From Pseudomonas eucalypticola (lineage in GTDB: Bacteria > Pseudomonadota > Gammaproteobacteria > Pseudomonadales > Pseudomonadaceae), in assembly GCF_013374995.1 (NCBI RefSeq), contig NZ_CP056030.1:1830501-1894500 (forward strand): a DNA stretch of 64,000 bases, written 5' to 3'. The translations under genes and the position numbers were made by a program. Shown here piece by piece: positions 55,937-64,000 of the stretch; within the stretch, counting starts at the first letter, position 1; each line of letters starts with the position of its first letter. The notes under the pieces are model-generated. The model worked only from the letters and a program-made list of their open reading frames with translations, did not search any database and was not told the DNA's origin.

Positions 55937-57250
55937 ATGAAAGTGTTGAAAGGCCAGGACATCCTGGCACTTGGTTTCATGACGTTCGCGTTGTTCGTGG
56001 GTGCTGGCAACATCATCTTCCCACCCATCGTCGGTTTGCAGGCTGGCCCCCACGCATGGATGGCCGCCTTTGGCTTCCTGATCACCGCCGTGGGCCTGCC
56101 AGTGGTCACCGTGGTTGCCCTGGCGAAAGTCGGTGGCGGCATGGACGCGCTCAGCAGCCCCATCGGCAAGGTCGCCGGCGGCTTGCTGGCGGCGGTCAGC
56201 TACCTGGCCGTGGGCCCGCTGTTCGCTACCCCGCGTACTGCCACCGTGTCGTTCGAAGTGGGCCTGGCGCCCCTGACCGGCGACAGCCCCACGGCGCTGT
56301 TCTGCTACAGCCTGGTGTACTTCATCGTCGTGCTGGCGGTGTCGATGTACCCGGGCAAGCTGCTGGACACCGTGGGCCGCTTCCTGGCGCCGCTGAAAAT
56401 CATCGCCCTGGCGGCTCTGGGCATCGCCGCGTTCGCGCTGCCGGCCGGCCCCGTGGGTGACGCGCAGCCGGCCTACCAGGCCGCGCCGTTCTCCCAGGGC
56501 TTCATCAACGGTTACCTGACCATGGACACCCTGGGCGCGCTGGTATTCGGCATCGTCATCGTCAACGCCATTCGCTCGCGTGGCGTGGAATCGCCGAAGC
56601 TGATCACCCGGTACGCCATCATCGCCGGCCTGATCGCCGGTGTCGGCCTGGCCCTGGTGTACGTCAGCCTGTTCCGCCTGGGTGAGGGCAGCCACGTCAT
56701 CGCCGCCGACGCCACCAACGGCGCCATGGTGCTGCACGCCTACGTGCAACACACCTTCGGCTCCCTGGGCAGCGGTTTCCTGGCTGTGTTGATTTCCCTG
56801 GCCTGCCTGGTCACCGCCGTGGGCCTGACCTGTGCGTGTGCCGAGTACTTCAGCCGCTGCCTGCCGCTGTCGTACAAGACCCTGGTCGTACTGCTGGCGG
56901 GCTTCTCGCTGCTGGTGTCGAACCTGGGCCTGACCAAGCTGATCGCCTTCTCGATTCCGGTGCTGACGGCCATTTACCCGCCGTGCATCGCGCTGGTGGC
57001 CCTTAGCTTCTGCAAGGAGTTCTTCCGCTCGCCGGCGCGCGTGTTCGCCCCGGTCATGGCTGTTTCCCTGGCCTTTGGCCTGGTTGACGCCCTGAAGGGC
57101 GCGGGTTTCAGCGACTGGCTGCCGGACTCCCTGGCCCACCTGCCGCTGAGCGACCAGGGCCTGGCCTGGCTGGTGCCCTCGGTTGTCGCCCTGGCGGCCG
57201 CCGTGGTGGTCGACCGCCTGATCGGCAAGCCTGCCGAAGCCGTCGCCTGA
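55937..57250 (+). CDS. brnQ: Branched-chain amino acid:cation symporter BrnQ
   Basis: Inner-membrane carrier (437 residues, about 12 helices) of the LIVCS family that takes up Leu, Ile and Val with Na+ or H+. The family start is [20 protein letters not shown] followed by [10 protein letters not shown]; also [19 protein letters not shown] and [20 protein letters not shown] 55937 is chosen because it begins the conserved N-terminus, although its ribosome site is weak. It is monocistronic, with a hairpin-bearing leader and a terminator at 57302-57336. Confidence 0.94.
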   Translation: MKVLKGQDILALGFMTFALFVGAGNIIFPPIVGLQAGPHAWMAAFGFLITAVGLPVVTVVALAKVGGGMDALSSPIGKVAGGLLAAVSYLAVGPLFATPRTATVSFEVGLAPLTGDSPTALFCYSLVYFIVVLAVSMYPGKLLDTVGRFLAPLKIIALAALGIAAFALPAGPVGDAQPAYQAAPFSQGFINGYLTMDTLGALVFGIVIVNAIRSRGVESPKLITRYAIIAGLIAGVGLALVYVSLFRLGEGSHVIAADATNGAMVLHAYVQHTFGSLGSGFLAVLISLACLVTAVGLTCACAEYFSRCLPLSYKTLVVLLAGFSLLVSNLGLTKLIAFSIPVLTAIYPPCIALVALSFCKEFFRSPARVFAPVMAVSLAFGLVDALKGAGFSDWLPDSLAHLPLSDQGLAWLVPSVVALAAAVVVDRLIGKPAEAVA

Positions 57251-57301
57251 TTCGATGCTGTACCCGGTGCAGGCCGGCCAAAAGCTGATCCCCTGCACAT
57301 G

Positions 57302-57336
57302 AAATGCCCTGTATCGACGGATGCAGGGCATTTTTC
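57302..57336 (+). terminator. Terminator of brnQ
   Basis: Arms AAATGCCCTG and CAGGGCATTT around a 12-base loop, followed by TT and C, 50 bases after the brnQ stop. Confidence 0.75.
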
Positions 57337-57413
57337 ATGGGCGCCGGCTCCCGCAAGGAGTGCTATACCCCTCCTGACCGTTCGCGCCGCGAACCCCTCG
57401 GAGGAATCCCCCC

Positions 57414-57827
57414 ATGAGTATCCCGTTCTGGTGCGTGTTCATCGCCGCCATCCTGATCTACATCGCCCGCATCCCCGTGGCCAAGGCCATGAAAGAGCAG
57501 GGCGGTTACGATAACCATAATCCGCGCGCCCAGCAGGCACGCCTCACCGGTTTGGGCGCTAGAGCCGTGGCGGCCCATCAAAACAGTTTCGAGGCATTCA
57601 TGCTGTTCGCGGTCGGGGTGTTGATGGCCCATACCACCCAGACCCAGGGATGGTTCGTCGACCTGCTGGCCATCGTGTTTATCATCGCGCGCATTGTTTA
57701 CCTGTACTTGTACCTGAATGACAAGGCGTCAATGCGCTCGCTGGTGTGGACGGTGGGCCTGGTGTGTTCGTTGTTGTTGATGTTGACCCCGGTATATCGG
57801 TACTGGGTACTGTCGACGCTTCAATAA
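57414..57827 (+). CDS. MAPEG family membrane protein
   Basis: Integral membrane protein of 137 residues with four helices, of the MAPEG superfamily (eicosanoid and glutathione metabolism-like). Key features are the N-terminal helix FWCVFIAAILIYIARIPVAKA, the cytoplasmic loop NHNPRAQQARLTGLGARAVAAHQNSFEAF containing the AAHxNxxE element, and the last two helices. Bacterial members are mostly uncharacterised; glutathione transferase-like activity is only inferred. GGAGGAA precedes the ATG. Confidence 0.88.
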   Translation: MSIPFWCVFIAAILIYIARIPVAKAMKEQGGYDNHNPRAQQARLTGLGARAVAAHQNSFEAFMLFAVGVLMAHTTQTQGWFVDLLAIVFIIARIVYLYLYLNDKASMRSLVWTVGLVCSLLLMLTPVYRYWVLSTLQ

Positions 57828-57841
57828 AAATAACGCCCATG

Positions 57842-57871
57842 AAAAAGCCCGGCGATGGCCGGGCTTTGTTT
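57842..57871. terminator. Bidirectional terminator between the MAPEG and lipoprotein genes
   Basis: A 10-bp stem AAAGCCCGGC/GCCGGGCTTT with loop GATG lies between convergent genes; T-runs are present on both strands. Confidence 0.88.
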
Positions 57872-57886
57872 GACGCCAACTGCAAC

Positions 57887-58180
57887 TCAGTTCTTTGCAG
57901 GTTCGCTAGGCGTGGTGGCCTGTGGCGCCGGCTGCTGCACGTTGGAGGCACCGTCGGAGTTTTCCTTGGCGCGTGCCTGGTTGGCTTCGTCGTTGGATTT
58001 GGCAGCTTCGGCGTTTTCTTTAGCGGCGTCGTTCATTTTATCCTGAGCGTCATCCATCTTCTGTTGCGCTTGCTCGGCATGTTGCTGCGCATCCTGGGCT
58101 TTATCTTCGGATTTCTTGTCGCAAGCAGCCAGGCCCAGGGAGGCGGCCAGCATCAGGGCATAAGCTAAAGTTTTACGCAT
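57887..58180 (-). CDS. Small Ala/Gln/Asp-rich coiled-coil lipoprotein
   Basis: A 97-residue lipoprotein: signal peptide MRKTLAYALMLAASLGLAAC with Cys20 as the acylation site (lipobox LAAC). Asp at +2 would by the E. coli rule favour inner-membrane retention. The mature part is a helical repeat-rich segment (AEQAQQKMDDAQDKMNDAAK) ending in a Pro/Thr-rich tail. AGGAG stands nine bases before ATG 58180. Similar short helical lipoproteins are common in pseudomonads; function is unknown. Confidence 0.8.
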   Translation of the reverse strand: MRKTLAYALMLAASLGLAACDKKSEDKAQDAQQHAEQAQQKMDDAQDKMNDAAKENAEAAKSNDEANQARAKENSDGASNVQQPAPQATTPSEPAKN

Positions 58181-58335
58181 GGGGTGTTTCTCCTTATTGA
58201 AGATATCTACTCCCCCTTCGAGCGTTACCGCGCAAATTAAGTTCCATCCCGTTGTGCGATATATAAGTGATGGATCCATATAGACTTTTCGTGCGCGGTA
58301 TGCTGTTTCAAAAAATAATAATCAAGGCCTGGCAC

Positions 58336-58815
58336 ATGACTGAAACACCGTTGTTACAGCAGGCTCGACGCTTCCTCGCGGCCTTGCCTCACTGCCAGGC
58401 CATTGGTCTGAGTGTGACGGCCATCGACGCTCGGGGCGTGACCCTGACGCTGCCTTATTCAGCAGCCATCGTCGGTAACCCATTTACTGGAGTGATTCAC
58501 GGGGGCGCGGTGACCACGCTGATGGACACAACCTGCGGCATTGCGACCTTATGTGTGCTGCCGGTGTTCGAGGTGTGCCCCACGCTGGATTTGCGCATCG
58601 ACTATATTCACCCTGCCCAGGCGCACAAGGCCATTCACGGCCATGCCCAGTGCTATCGGGTGACCCGTGACGTGATCTTCACCCGCGGCTTCGCCTACCA
58701 GGACGACCCCGAGCAACCCATTGCCCAGGTCATGGGCACCTTCATGCGCTTGGGCGCGGGTATCAAAGGGGGGGCGGCGTTCGCGGGTGCATTGGCCCAG
58801 GGTGGGCAGCCATGA
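58336..58815 (+). CDS. PaaI-family thioesterase, first of a tandem pair
   Basis: Hotdog-fold acyl-CoA thioesterase-like protein of 159 residues with TLPYSAAIVGNPFTGVIHGGAVTTLMDTTCG, where HGG and Asp belong to the active-site region, and the strand CPTLDLRIDYIHPA. ATG 58336 is chosen as the start of the family sequence (MTETPLLQQ); the AT-rich region upstream is probably promoter. It overlaps the next gene by four bases. The two neighbours probably form a heteromeric or functionally linked hotdog pair. Confidence 0.87.
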   Translation: MTETPLLQQARRFLAALPHCQAIGLSVTAIDARGVTLTLPYSAAIVGNPFTGVIHGGAVTTLMDTTCGIATLCVLPVFEVCPTLDLRIDYIHPAQAHKAIHGHAQCYRVTRDVIFTRGFAYQDDPEQPIAQVMGTFMRLGAGIKGGAAFAGALAQGGQP

Positions 58816-59267
58816 TCGACCCGGCACTGCGCGAACGGATACGTGTGGCCCATGCGCAAAATGACTACACAGCGCTATTGGCCCTGATCCCTTATGCGAC
58901 GCTGATCGGCATTCAGTGCCGTCGCGAGGACGAAGGCGTGCTCTATTGTCTCCCGGCCAAGCGCGGCAACATTGGTAACCCTTTGTTGCCGGCCCTCCAT
59001 GGTGGGGTCATCGCCGGGTTCATGGAGCTTGCCGCCGCGCTGCACCTGATGTTGTTCACCGACACCGGGCAGGTGCCGAAAATCATCGATTTCTCCATTG
59101 ATTATCTGCGAGCCGGGCTCTATCGCGACACCTACGCGCGCTGCCAGCTGTGGCGCCAGGGGCGCCGGGTGACCAATGTGGCCATCACGGCGTGGCAGGC
59201 CAGTGCCGGTGAGCCGATCGCCACTGCGCGCGCACATTTCAAAATTGATGAACACACAGCCCCTTGA
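58812..59267 (+). CDS. PaaI-family thioesterase, second of a tandem pair
   Basis: Hotdog-fold protein of 151 residues, related to the preceding gene product: YCLPAKRGNIGNPLLPALHGGVIAGFMELAAAL, then KIIDFSIDYLRAGLYRDTYARC. Where the first copy has Asp after HGG (LMDTT), this one has FMELA, so Glu replaces the catalytic-position Asp. The ATGA overlap implies coupled translation at a similar level. Substrate is unknown; clearance of stalled acyl-CoA is a guess from the family. Confidence 0.85.
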   Translation: MIDPALRERIRVAHAQNDYTALLALIPYATLIGIQCRREDEGVLYCLPAKRGNIGNPLLPALHGGVIAGFMELAAALHLMLFTDTGQVPKIIDFSIDYLRAGLYRDTYARCQLWRQGRRVTNVAITAWQASAGEPIATARAHFKIDEHTAP

Positions 59268-59357
59268 AATCACTCCCTGTGCCCCCATCTGGTTGTCATC
59301 CCGCCGCAAATGCGCTTGAGCCCGCGGCCTGTGCCATCTGATTGGAGTTTGATGACC

Positions 59358-61262
59358 ATGAGTGTGGAAACTCAAAAAGAAACCCTGGGCTTCCAGACCG
59401 AGGTGAAGCAACTGCTGCACCTCATGATCCATTCGCTGTATTCCAACAAGGAAATCTTCCTTCGCGAATTGATCTCCAACGCATCCGACGCTGTCGACAA
59501 GCTGCGCTTCGAAGCCCTGGCCAAGCCAGAGCTGCTGGAAGGTGGCGCAGAACTGAAAATCCGCGTGAGCTTCGACAAGGCGGCCAACACCGTTACCCTC
59601 GAAGACAACGGCATCGGCATGAACCGTGACGACGTGATCACCCACCTGGGTACCATCGCCAAGTCCGGCACCGCCGACTTCATGAAGAACCTGACCGGTG
59701 ACCAGAAGAAAGACTCGCACCTGATCGGCCAGTTCGGTGTGGGCTTCTACTCCGCGTTCATCGTCGCCGACCAGGTTGACGTGTATAGCCGTCGCGCCGG
59801 TACCGCTGCCAGCGAAGGCGTGCACTGGTCGTCCAAGGGCGAGGGCGACTTCGAAGTCGCGACCCTCGACAAGGCCGACCGCGGCACCCGTATTGTCCTG
59901 CACCTGAAAGCGGGCGAAAGCGAATTCGCCGATGGTTGGCGCCTGCGCAACATCATCAAGAAGTACTCCGACCACATCGCCTTGCCGATCGAACTGCCGA
60001 AAGAACAGGAAGCGGCCGAAGGCGAGGAGCAGCCAGCCGTCGAATGGGAAACCGTCAACCGCGCCAGCGCCCTGTGGACCCGTCCGCGTACCGAGGTCAA
60101 GGACGAGGAATACCAGGAGTTCTACAAGCACATCGCCCACGACTATGAGAACCCGCTGACCTGGAGCCACAACAAGGTCGAAGGCAAGCTCGAATACAAC
60201 TCGCTGCTGTACGTGCCGGCCCGCGCGCCGTTCGACCTGTACCAGCGCGAAGCGCCACGCGGCCTGAAGCTGTACGTGCAGCGCGTGTTCGTCATGGATC
60301 AGGCCGAGTCGTTCCTGCCCCTGTACCTGCGCTTCATCAAGGGTGTGGTCGATTCCAACGACCTGTCCCTGAACGTGTCGCGCGAGATCCTGCAGAAAGA
60401 CCCGATCATCGACTCGATGAAAACCGCCCTGACCAAGCGCGTGCTGGACATGCTGGAGAAGCTGGCCAAGAACGAGCCTGAACAGTACAAGGGCTTCTGG
60501 AAGAACTTCGGCCAGGTGCTGAAGGAAGGCCCGGCGGAAGATTTCGCCAACAAGGAAAAGATCGCCGGCCTGCTGCGCTTTGCGTCCACCCACGACGACA
60601 GCGGCGAGCAAACGGTGTCTTTGGCTGATTACCTGGCTCGCGCCAAGGAAGGCCAGGATAAGGTCTACTACCTCACCGGCGAGTCGTACGCGCAGGTCAA
60701 GAACAGCCCGCACCTGGAGGTCTTCCGCAAGAAAGGCATCGAAGTGCTGCTGCTGACCGACCGCATCGACGAGTGGCTGATGAGCTACCTGACCGATTTC
60801 GACGGCAAGGGCTTTGTCGACGTCGCCCGCGGCGACTTGGACCTGGGCAAACTGGACTCGGAAGAAGACAAGAAAGCCCAGGAAGAAATCGCCAAGGACA
60901 AGGAAGGCCTGATCGAGCGCCTGAAAGCCGCCCTGGGTGATAGCGTCAGCGAAGTACGCGTGTCGCACCGCCTGACCGACTCGCCCGCCATTCTGGCTAT
61001 CGGCGAGCAGGACCTGGGCCTGCAGATGCGCCAGATCCTGGAAGCCAGCGGCCAGAAGGTGCCGGACTCCAAGCCGATCTTCGAATTCAACCCGAGCCAC
61101 CCGCTGATCGAGAAGCTGGACCACGAGCAGAGCGAAGACCGTTTCGCCGACTTCTCGCATATCCTCTTCGACCAGGCGGCACTGGCGGCCGGTGACAGCC
61201 TCAAGGATCCGGCGGCGTACGTGCGTCGCCTGAACAAGCTGTTGGTTGAGTTGTCCGTTTAA
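59358..61262 (+). CDS. htpG: Chaperone protein HtpG (bacterial Hsp90)
   Basis: ATP-dependent cytoplasmic chaperone, 634 residues. The GHKL ATPase domain shows [43 protein letters not shown] and [15 protein letters not shown]; the middle domain has the Arg-bearing [10 protein letters not shown], and the C-terminal dimerisation domain ends in [17 protein letters not shown] 59352 is an alternative start two codons upstream, closer to GGAG. It is probably heat-inducible, but no clear sigma-32 promoter was identified. A perfect terminator follows. Confidence 0.97.
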   Translation: MSVETQKETLGFQTEVKQLLHLMIHSLYSNKEIFLRELISNASDAVDKLRFEALAKPELLEGGAELKIRVSFDKAANTVTLEDNGIGMNRDDVITHLGTIAKSGTADFMKNLTGDQKKDSHLIGQFGVGFYSAFIVADQVDVYSRRAGTAASEGVHWSSKGEGDFEVATLDKADRGTRIVLHLKAGESEFADGWRLRNIIKKYSDHIALPIELPKEQEAAEGEEQPAVEWETVNRASALWTRPRTEVKDEEYQEFYKHIAHDYENPLTWSHNKVEGKLEYNSLLYVPARAPFDLYQREAPRGLKLYVQRVFVMDQAESFLPLYLRFIKGVVDSNDLSLNVSREILQKDPIIDSMKTALTKRVLDMLEKLAKNEPEQYKGFWKNFGQVLKEGPAEDFANKEKIAGLLRFASTHDDSGEQTVSLADYLARAKEGQDKVYYLTGESYAQVKNSPHLEVFRKKGIEVLLLTDRIDEWLMSYLTDFDGKGFVDVARGDLDLGKLDSEEDKKAQEEIAKDKEGLIERLKAALGDSVSEVRVSHRLTDSPAILAIGEQDLGLQMRQILEASGQKVPDSKPIFEFNPSHPLIEKLDHEQSEDRFADFSHILFDQAALAAGDSLKDPAAYVRRLNKLLVELSV

Positions 61263-61271
61263 GCTGTTGCA

Positions 61272-61299
61272 GCAAAAACCCGCTTCGGCGGGTTTTTGC
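61272..61299 (+). terminator. Terminator of htpG
   Basis: A perfect 12-bp stem GCAAAAACCCGC/GCGGGTTTTTGC with a TTCG loop, ten bases after the htpG stop; the T-run is within the distal arm. Confidence 0.92.
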
Positions 61300-61335
61300 G
61301 TTTAAGTCCTACTCTCTTTGTATTGGGGAAATTAC

Positions 61336-62067
61336 ATGACCGTTACCGTTCAATCCGTTGTCTATCAGATCGATGGCAAGCCGTATGAAAGCCGTCTGGT
61401 GTATGACGATGCGGTGGTATCCCCGCGTCCGGGTCTGCTGATGGCGCCTAACTGGGCAGGTATCAGTGAGGGCGCCGAGCGGATCGCCCAGTCCGTGGCA
61501 GCCGAAGGCTATGTGGTGCTGCTGGCCGACCTGTACGGCCAGGGCGTGCGCCCAAAGGGCAATGAAGAATGCCTGGCCGCCATGATGCCGCTCAAGACGG
61601 ACCGTGCCTTGCTGCGCAAGCGCATGCAGGCGGCGTTCGAACAGCTGCAAGCCCAGACCACGGCATCGGTGGACAAGGACCAGCTGGCCACTTTCGGTTT
61701 CTGCTTCGGGGGTTGCTGCTCCCTGGAGCTGGCCCGCACCGGCGCGCCGCTGAAAGCGGCCGTGTCGTTCCACGGCACCCTGGACACCCCGAACCCGGCC
61801 GATGGCAAGAACATCGTCGGCAAGGTACTGGTGCTGCACGGCGCCAGCGACCCGCTGGTACCGAAAGAGCAACTGCCGGCGTTCGAAGAAGAAATGAACG
61901 CCGCCGGCGTGGATTGGCAGCTGACCAGCTACGGGGGTGCCTACCACTCGTTCACCGACGTTGAAGCCAACAACCCTGGCGTGCAGATGTACAACAAGAC
62001 CGTGGCCGACCGTGCGTTCAAGGCCATGCACAACTTGCTGGAAGAAGTGTTTAAGCCAGCCGTCTGA
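61336..62067 (+). CDS. Dienelactone hydrolase family protein
   Basis: Alpha/beta hydrolase of 243 residues with a Cys nucleophile (Cys123 in FGFCFGGCC), an Asp in HGASDPLVP and a His in YGGAYHSFTD, the DLH triad. True dienelactone hydrolases convert dienelactone to maleylacetate in chlorocatechol breakdown, but without such genes nearby a general esterase or carboxymethylenebutenolidase-like role is more likely. GGGGAAAT precedes ATG 61336. Confidence 0.9.
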   Translation: MTVTVQSVVYQIDGKPYESRLVYDDAVVSPRPGLLMAPNWAGISEGAERIAQSVAAEGYVVLLADLYGQGVRPKGNEECLAAMMPLKTDRALLRKRMQAAFEQLQAQTTASVDKDQLATFGFCFGGCCSLELARTGAPLKAAVSFHGTLDTPNPADGKNIVGKVLVLHGASDPLVPKEQLPAFEEEMNAAGVDWQLTSYGGAYHSFTDVEANNPGVQMYNKTVADRAFKAMHNLLEEVFKPAV

Positions 62068-62087
62068 TCGGTGCGCCACGCTTCGCT

Positions 62088-62170
62088 GTAGCGGGCCTGG
62101 GCGCGTCGCCGGTGCATGGGGTTTTCCTGATGCTGCGCGGCGTTCGTGACGCGGCCAGGTCCGCTGCTAC
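62088..62170. repeat. Degenerate inverted REP-like pair
   Basis: GTAGCGGGCCTGGGCGCGTC (62088-62107) and, inverted, the GACGCGGCCAGG and TCCGCTGCTAC segments (62148-62170) match apart from a three-base gap and a few changes. The GTAG start and palindromic core fit a REP element pair between the dienelactone hydrolase and pirin genes. Confidence 0.5.
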
Positions 62171-62195
62171 GGGGTGGCAGCGGTCGCTAGCGGCA

Positions 62196-63056
62196 TCATC
62201 CGGGCAATTCGATGCGCTCGGTTTCGCCGGGCACCGTGGGCCAGTCCCGTGCCGCCCACCGGCTACGCGCCTGCTCGATCAGCTTCGCGTGGCTGGCCAC
62301 GAAATTCCAGTTCATCCGGCGTGGCCCGTCCAGTGGCGCACCGCCAAGCAGCACCAGGTGGCAATCGGTCTGTGCCAGCAGCGTGGGTGTTTCGCCCGCG
62401 TTCAGTACCAGCAGCGTCAGCGGCTGCACCGCTTCGTCCTCCAGTTCACCCTCGCCCTCCAGTACATACAGCGCCCGTTCCTGATGCTCGTCCGGAATCG
62501 ATAGCGTGCTGCCTGCCGCCATGTGCACCTCGGCATACAGGGTGGGGGAGAGCACCGGCACCGGTGACGCCAGGCAAAAGCCCGCTCCTGCAATCAAGCG
62601 AATCCGAACCCCCAGGGCTTCGCTGACAGGCAATTGGTCCTCTGGGTGGTAGCTGTAGTGGCTCTCGCCCTGTTCGTGGCGCTGGGGCGATGCCAGCCAC
62701 ACTTGCAGGCCATGCAGGCGCGAGCCGCTGGCGCGCAGGTCGTCGGGTGTGCGTTCCACATGGGCAATGGCCTTGCCGGCGGTCATCCAGCTCACGTCGC
62801 CCGGCCCCACGTGCTGGTCCGAACCCAGGCTGTCCTTGTGCAGCAGTGCGCCTTCGAACAGGTAGGTCAGGGTCGACAGGCCGATATGCGGGTGCTGGCG
62901 GATGTTCACGCCGTCACCGGGTGCGTAGGAGGTGGCCAGCATGTGGTCGAAAAACACGAAGGGCCCCACCGCACGGCATTGGCGTGACGGCAGCGGGCGC
63001 AGGATCGGCTGGCCTTCGACGTGTTCGGCGGGTGGCTTGATCACCAGGTGTGGCAT
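62196..63056 (-). CDS. Pirin family protein
   Basis: Bicupin metalloprotein of 286 residues. All four pirin metal ligands are present in the N-terminal cupin: His55 and His57 in RQHPHIGLSTLTYL, His99 and Glu101 in KAIAHVERTP. Bacterial pirins act as quercetin 2,3-dioxygenase-like enzymes or as protein-binding regulators; the role here cannot be told. The next gene, an OsmC protein, ends 13 bases upstream of the start, so the two are likely co-transcribed from the OsmC side. Confidence 0.92.
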   Translation of the reverse strand: MPHLVIKPPAEHVEGQPILRPLPSRQCRAVGPFVFFDHMLATSYAPGDGVNIRQHPHIGLSTLTYLFEGALLHKDSLGSDQHVGPGDVSWMTAGKAIAHVERTPDDLRASGSRLHGLQVWLASPQRHEQGESHYSYHPEDQLPVSEALGVRIRLIAGAGFCLASPVPVLSPTLYAEVHMAAGSTLSIPDEHQERALYVLEGEGELEDEAVQPLTLLVLNAGETPTLLAQTDCHLVLLGGAPLDGPRRMNWNFVASHAKLIEQARSRWAARDWPTVPGETERIELPG

Positions 63057-63069
63057 GGCGAGGCTCCTG

Positions 63070-63486
63070 TCACTGGCTGAACGCGCCTTCGGCCAGGGTG
63101 GTGGTGATGGTGACTTCGGTGGTGGTCATCAGTTTGTGCACGGGGCAGCGGTCGGCCACGCGGTGCAGTTCGGCGCGCTGTTCGGCGGTGAGCACGCCCT
63201 TGAGGGTCAGGGTCACGTTGATGGCGTATTTGCCTTTCTGTTCCTGGCTGTCATCACGCTGCAAGTCGACTGAGACGCCTGTCAGGGGAATGCCTTTCTT
63301 GCGGGCGTAGTACTTGAGCGTCAGGGCCTTGCAGGCGCCCAGGGCTGCGTCGAAGTAGTCGTGGGGGGAGGGTGCGGAGTCGTCGCCGCCCAAGGCCTGG
63401 GGCAGGTCGGTGAACAACTGATGGTCGTCGATTTGCAGGCTATGGCGGTAGCTGTCGGCGGATTCGGTGTTGAGGGTGATGGTCAT
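63070..63486 (-). CDS. OsmC family protein (peroxide reductase-like)
   Basis: A 138-residue OsmC/YhfA-type protein with two redox Cys residues: Cys52 in ALGACKALTLKYYARKKG and Cys114 in VADRCPVHKLM, as in organic hydroperoxide reductases. A catalytic role with lipid or organic peroxides is likely but the subfamily is not certain. AAGGA stands seven bases before ATG 63486. Probably co-transcribed with the downstream pirin gene as a small stress operon. Confidence 0.9.
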   Translation of the reverse strand: MTITLNTESADSYRHSLQIDDHQLFTDLPQALGGDDSAPSPHDYFDAALGACKALTLKYYARKKGIPLTGVSVDLQRDDSQEQKGKYAINVTLTLKGVLTAEQRAELHRVADRCPVHKLMTTTEVTITTTLAEGAFSQ

Positions 63487-63569
63487 CGGGCTGTCCTTGG
63501 GCGTGATGGGAACAGGCAGCATAACCTTTTTGGGATTTGTGTTGCCTGCGAAGCAGGCGCCGCAAAACC

Positions 63570-63596
63570 AAAAAAAACGGCACCCGAAGGTGCCGT
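63570..63596 (-). terminator. Terminator of fabB
   Basis: On the minus strand an 8-bp stem ACGGCACC/GGTGCCGT with a TTCG loop is followed by eight T's, about 25 bases past the fabB stop. Confidence 0.92.
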
Positions 63597-63620
63597 TCCT
63601 TGCAGCAAGGGGGTGAGCCC

Positions 63621-64000
63621 TTACTTGCCCTGCCAGCGCTTGAGTACCAGCGTGGCGTTGGTGCCGCCGAAACCGAAGCTGTTGCTCATCACGGTGTCGA
63701 TCTTGGCGTTTTCCTGCGTCTGGCGCAGGATCGGCATGTCGGCGACGGCTGGGTCCAGCTCGTCGATGTTGGCGGAGCCGGCAATGAAGTTGCCTTCCAT
63801 CATCAGCATGCAGTAGATCGCTTCGTGAACGCCAGCAGCGCCCAGGGAGTGACCGGACAGGCTCTTGGTGGAGCTGATGGCCGGAGCCTTGTCGCCGAAC
63901 ACTTCGCGAACACCTTTCATTTCCGCGACGTCGCCGACCGGGGTCGAGGTGCCGTGGGTATTCAGGTAGTCGATCGGGGTGTCGACGGTGGACAGCGCCT
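63621..64000 (-). CDS. fabB: 3-oxoacyl-ACP synthase I, C-terminal part (cut by window end)
   Basis: Condensing enzyme of fatty acid synthesis, essential for elongating unsaturated chains. Only the last 126 codons are present; the gene runs off the right edge. Both catalytic His motifs are visible, [11 protein letters not shown] and [11 protein letters not shown], as well as the C-terminal [18 protein letters not shown]. The KRWQGK ending and expected neighbour fabA favour FabB over FabF. It is transcribed towards the left and ends with a strong terminator. Confidence 0.93.
   Translation of the reverse strand, partial: ALSTVDTPIDYLNTHGTSTPVGDVAEMKGVREVFGDKAPAISSTKSLSGHSLGAAGVHEAIYCMLMMEGNFIAGSANIDELDPAVADMPILRQTQENAKIDTVMSNSFGFGGTNATLVLKRWQGK

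Noticed and set aside
58875..61160. Open frame of 761 codons antisense to htpG
   Set aside because: It runs against two verified genes, has Gln/His/Val-biased composition and no ribosome site or recognisable domain.

Overview
The window is chromosomal DNA of a Pseudomonas, most likely of the P. putida group. This rests on high GC, the unbroken order gltA / sdhCDAB / sucAB-lpd / sucCD, the divergent etfD / etfBA pair, DgoKAD-type galactonate genes, P. putida-like REP pairs and AGCTTGA-type intergenic heptads. The species is inferred from gene order and protein character, not from a search. No rRNA, tRNA, CRISPR array, insertion sequence or phage gene was seen.

Layout. 1-6.1 kb: kdpD-kdpE (K+ sensing), a MATE exporter and pdxB. 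6.1-17.9 kb: mixed single genes, namely an MsbA-type ABC exporter, ppnP, an exonuclease, a TetR regulator with a clear operator, a periplasmic binding protein, an orphan protein of unknown function, a membrane-anchored TlpA redoxin divergent from a QseBC/PmrAB-type two-component pair, a GNAT enzyme, a receiver-like protein without its phosphoacceptor Asp, a thioesterase and an MFS carrier. 18.0-23.3 kb: D-galactonate catabolism (dgoK, dgoA, dgoD, dgoT) and an IclR regulator, with a REP pair inside the cluster. 23.3-30.9 kb: the only clear defence or accessory segment, a HicAB toxin-antitoxin pair facing a complete four-gene Wadjet (JetABCD) anti-plasmid operon. 31-35 kb: argC type 2, a LysR regulator, a small helical protein and ETF-ubiquinone oxidoreductase.

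35-43 kb: etfBA, a second solitary periplasmic binding protein, a DUF4398 lipoprotein and OmpA-like lipoprotein pair, a MocR regulator with a two-copy direct-repeat operator, and small exported or cysteine-rich proteins. 42.5-55.6 kb: the TCA block, with gltA divergent from the long sdhCDAB-sucAB-lpdG-sucCD transcription unit. 55.9-64 kb: brnQ, a MAPEG protein, a small lipoprotein, two overlapping PaaI-type thioesterases, htpG, a dienelactone hydrolase, a pirin, an OsmC protein and the 3' end of fabB.

How the parts work together. The TCA block, ETF/ETF-QO and brnQ feed the respiratory chain with electrons from acetyl-CoA, acyl-CoA and branched-chain amino acids; a PsrA-type operator between etfD and etfBA suggests control by long-chain acyl-CoA. 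Most novelty is regulatory: several operator-like repeats sit at promoters of the genes coding their probable regulators (TetR, QseB-like, LysR, MocR, HicAB), and an inverted heptad array lies between sucB and lpdG. The defence system found is a known type (Wadjet), not a new one. The least explained gene is the orphan at 11132-11560.
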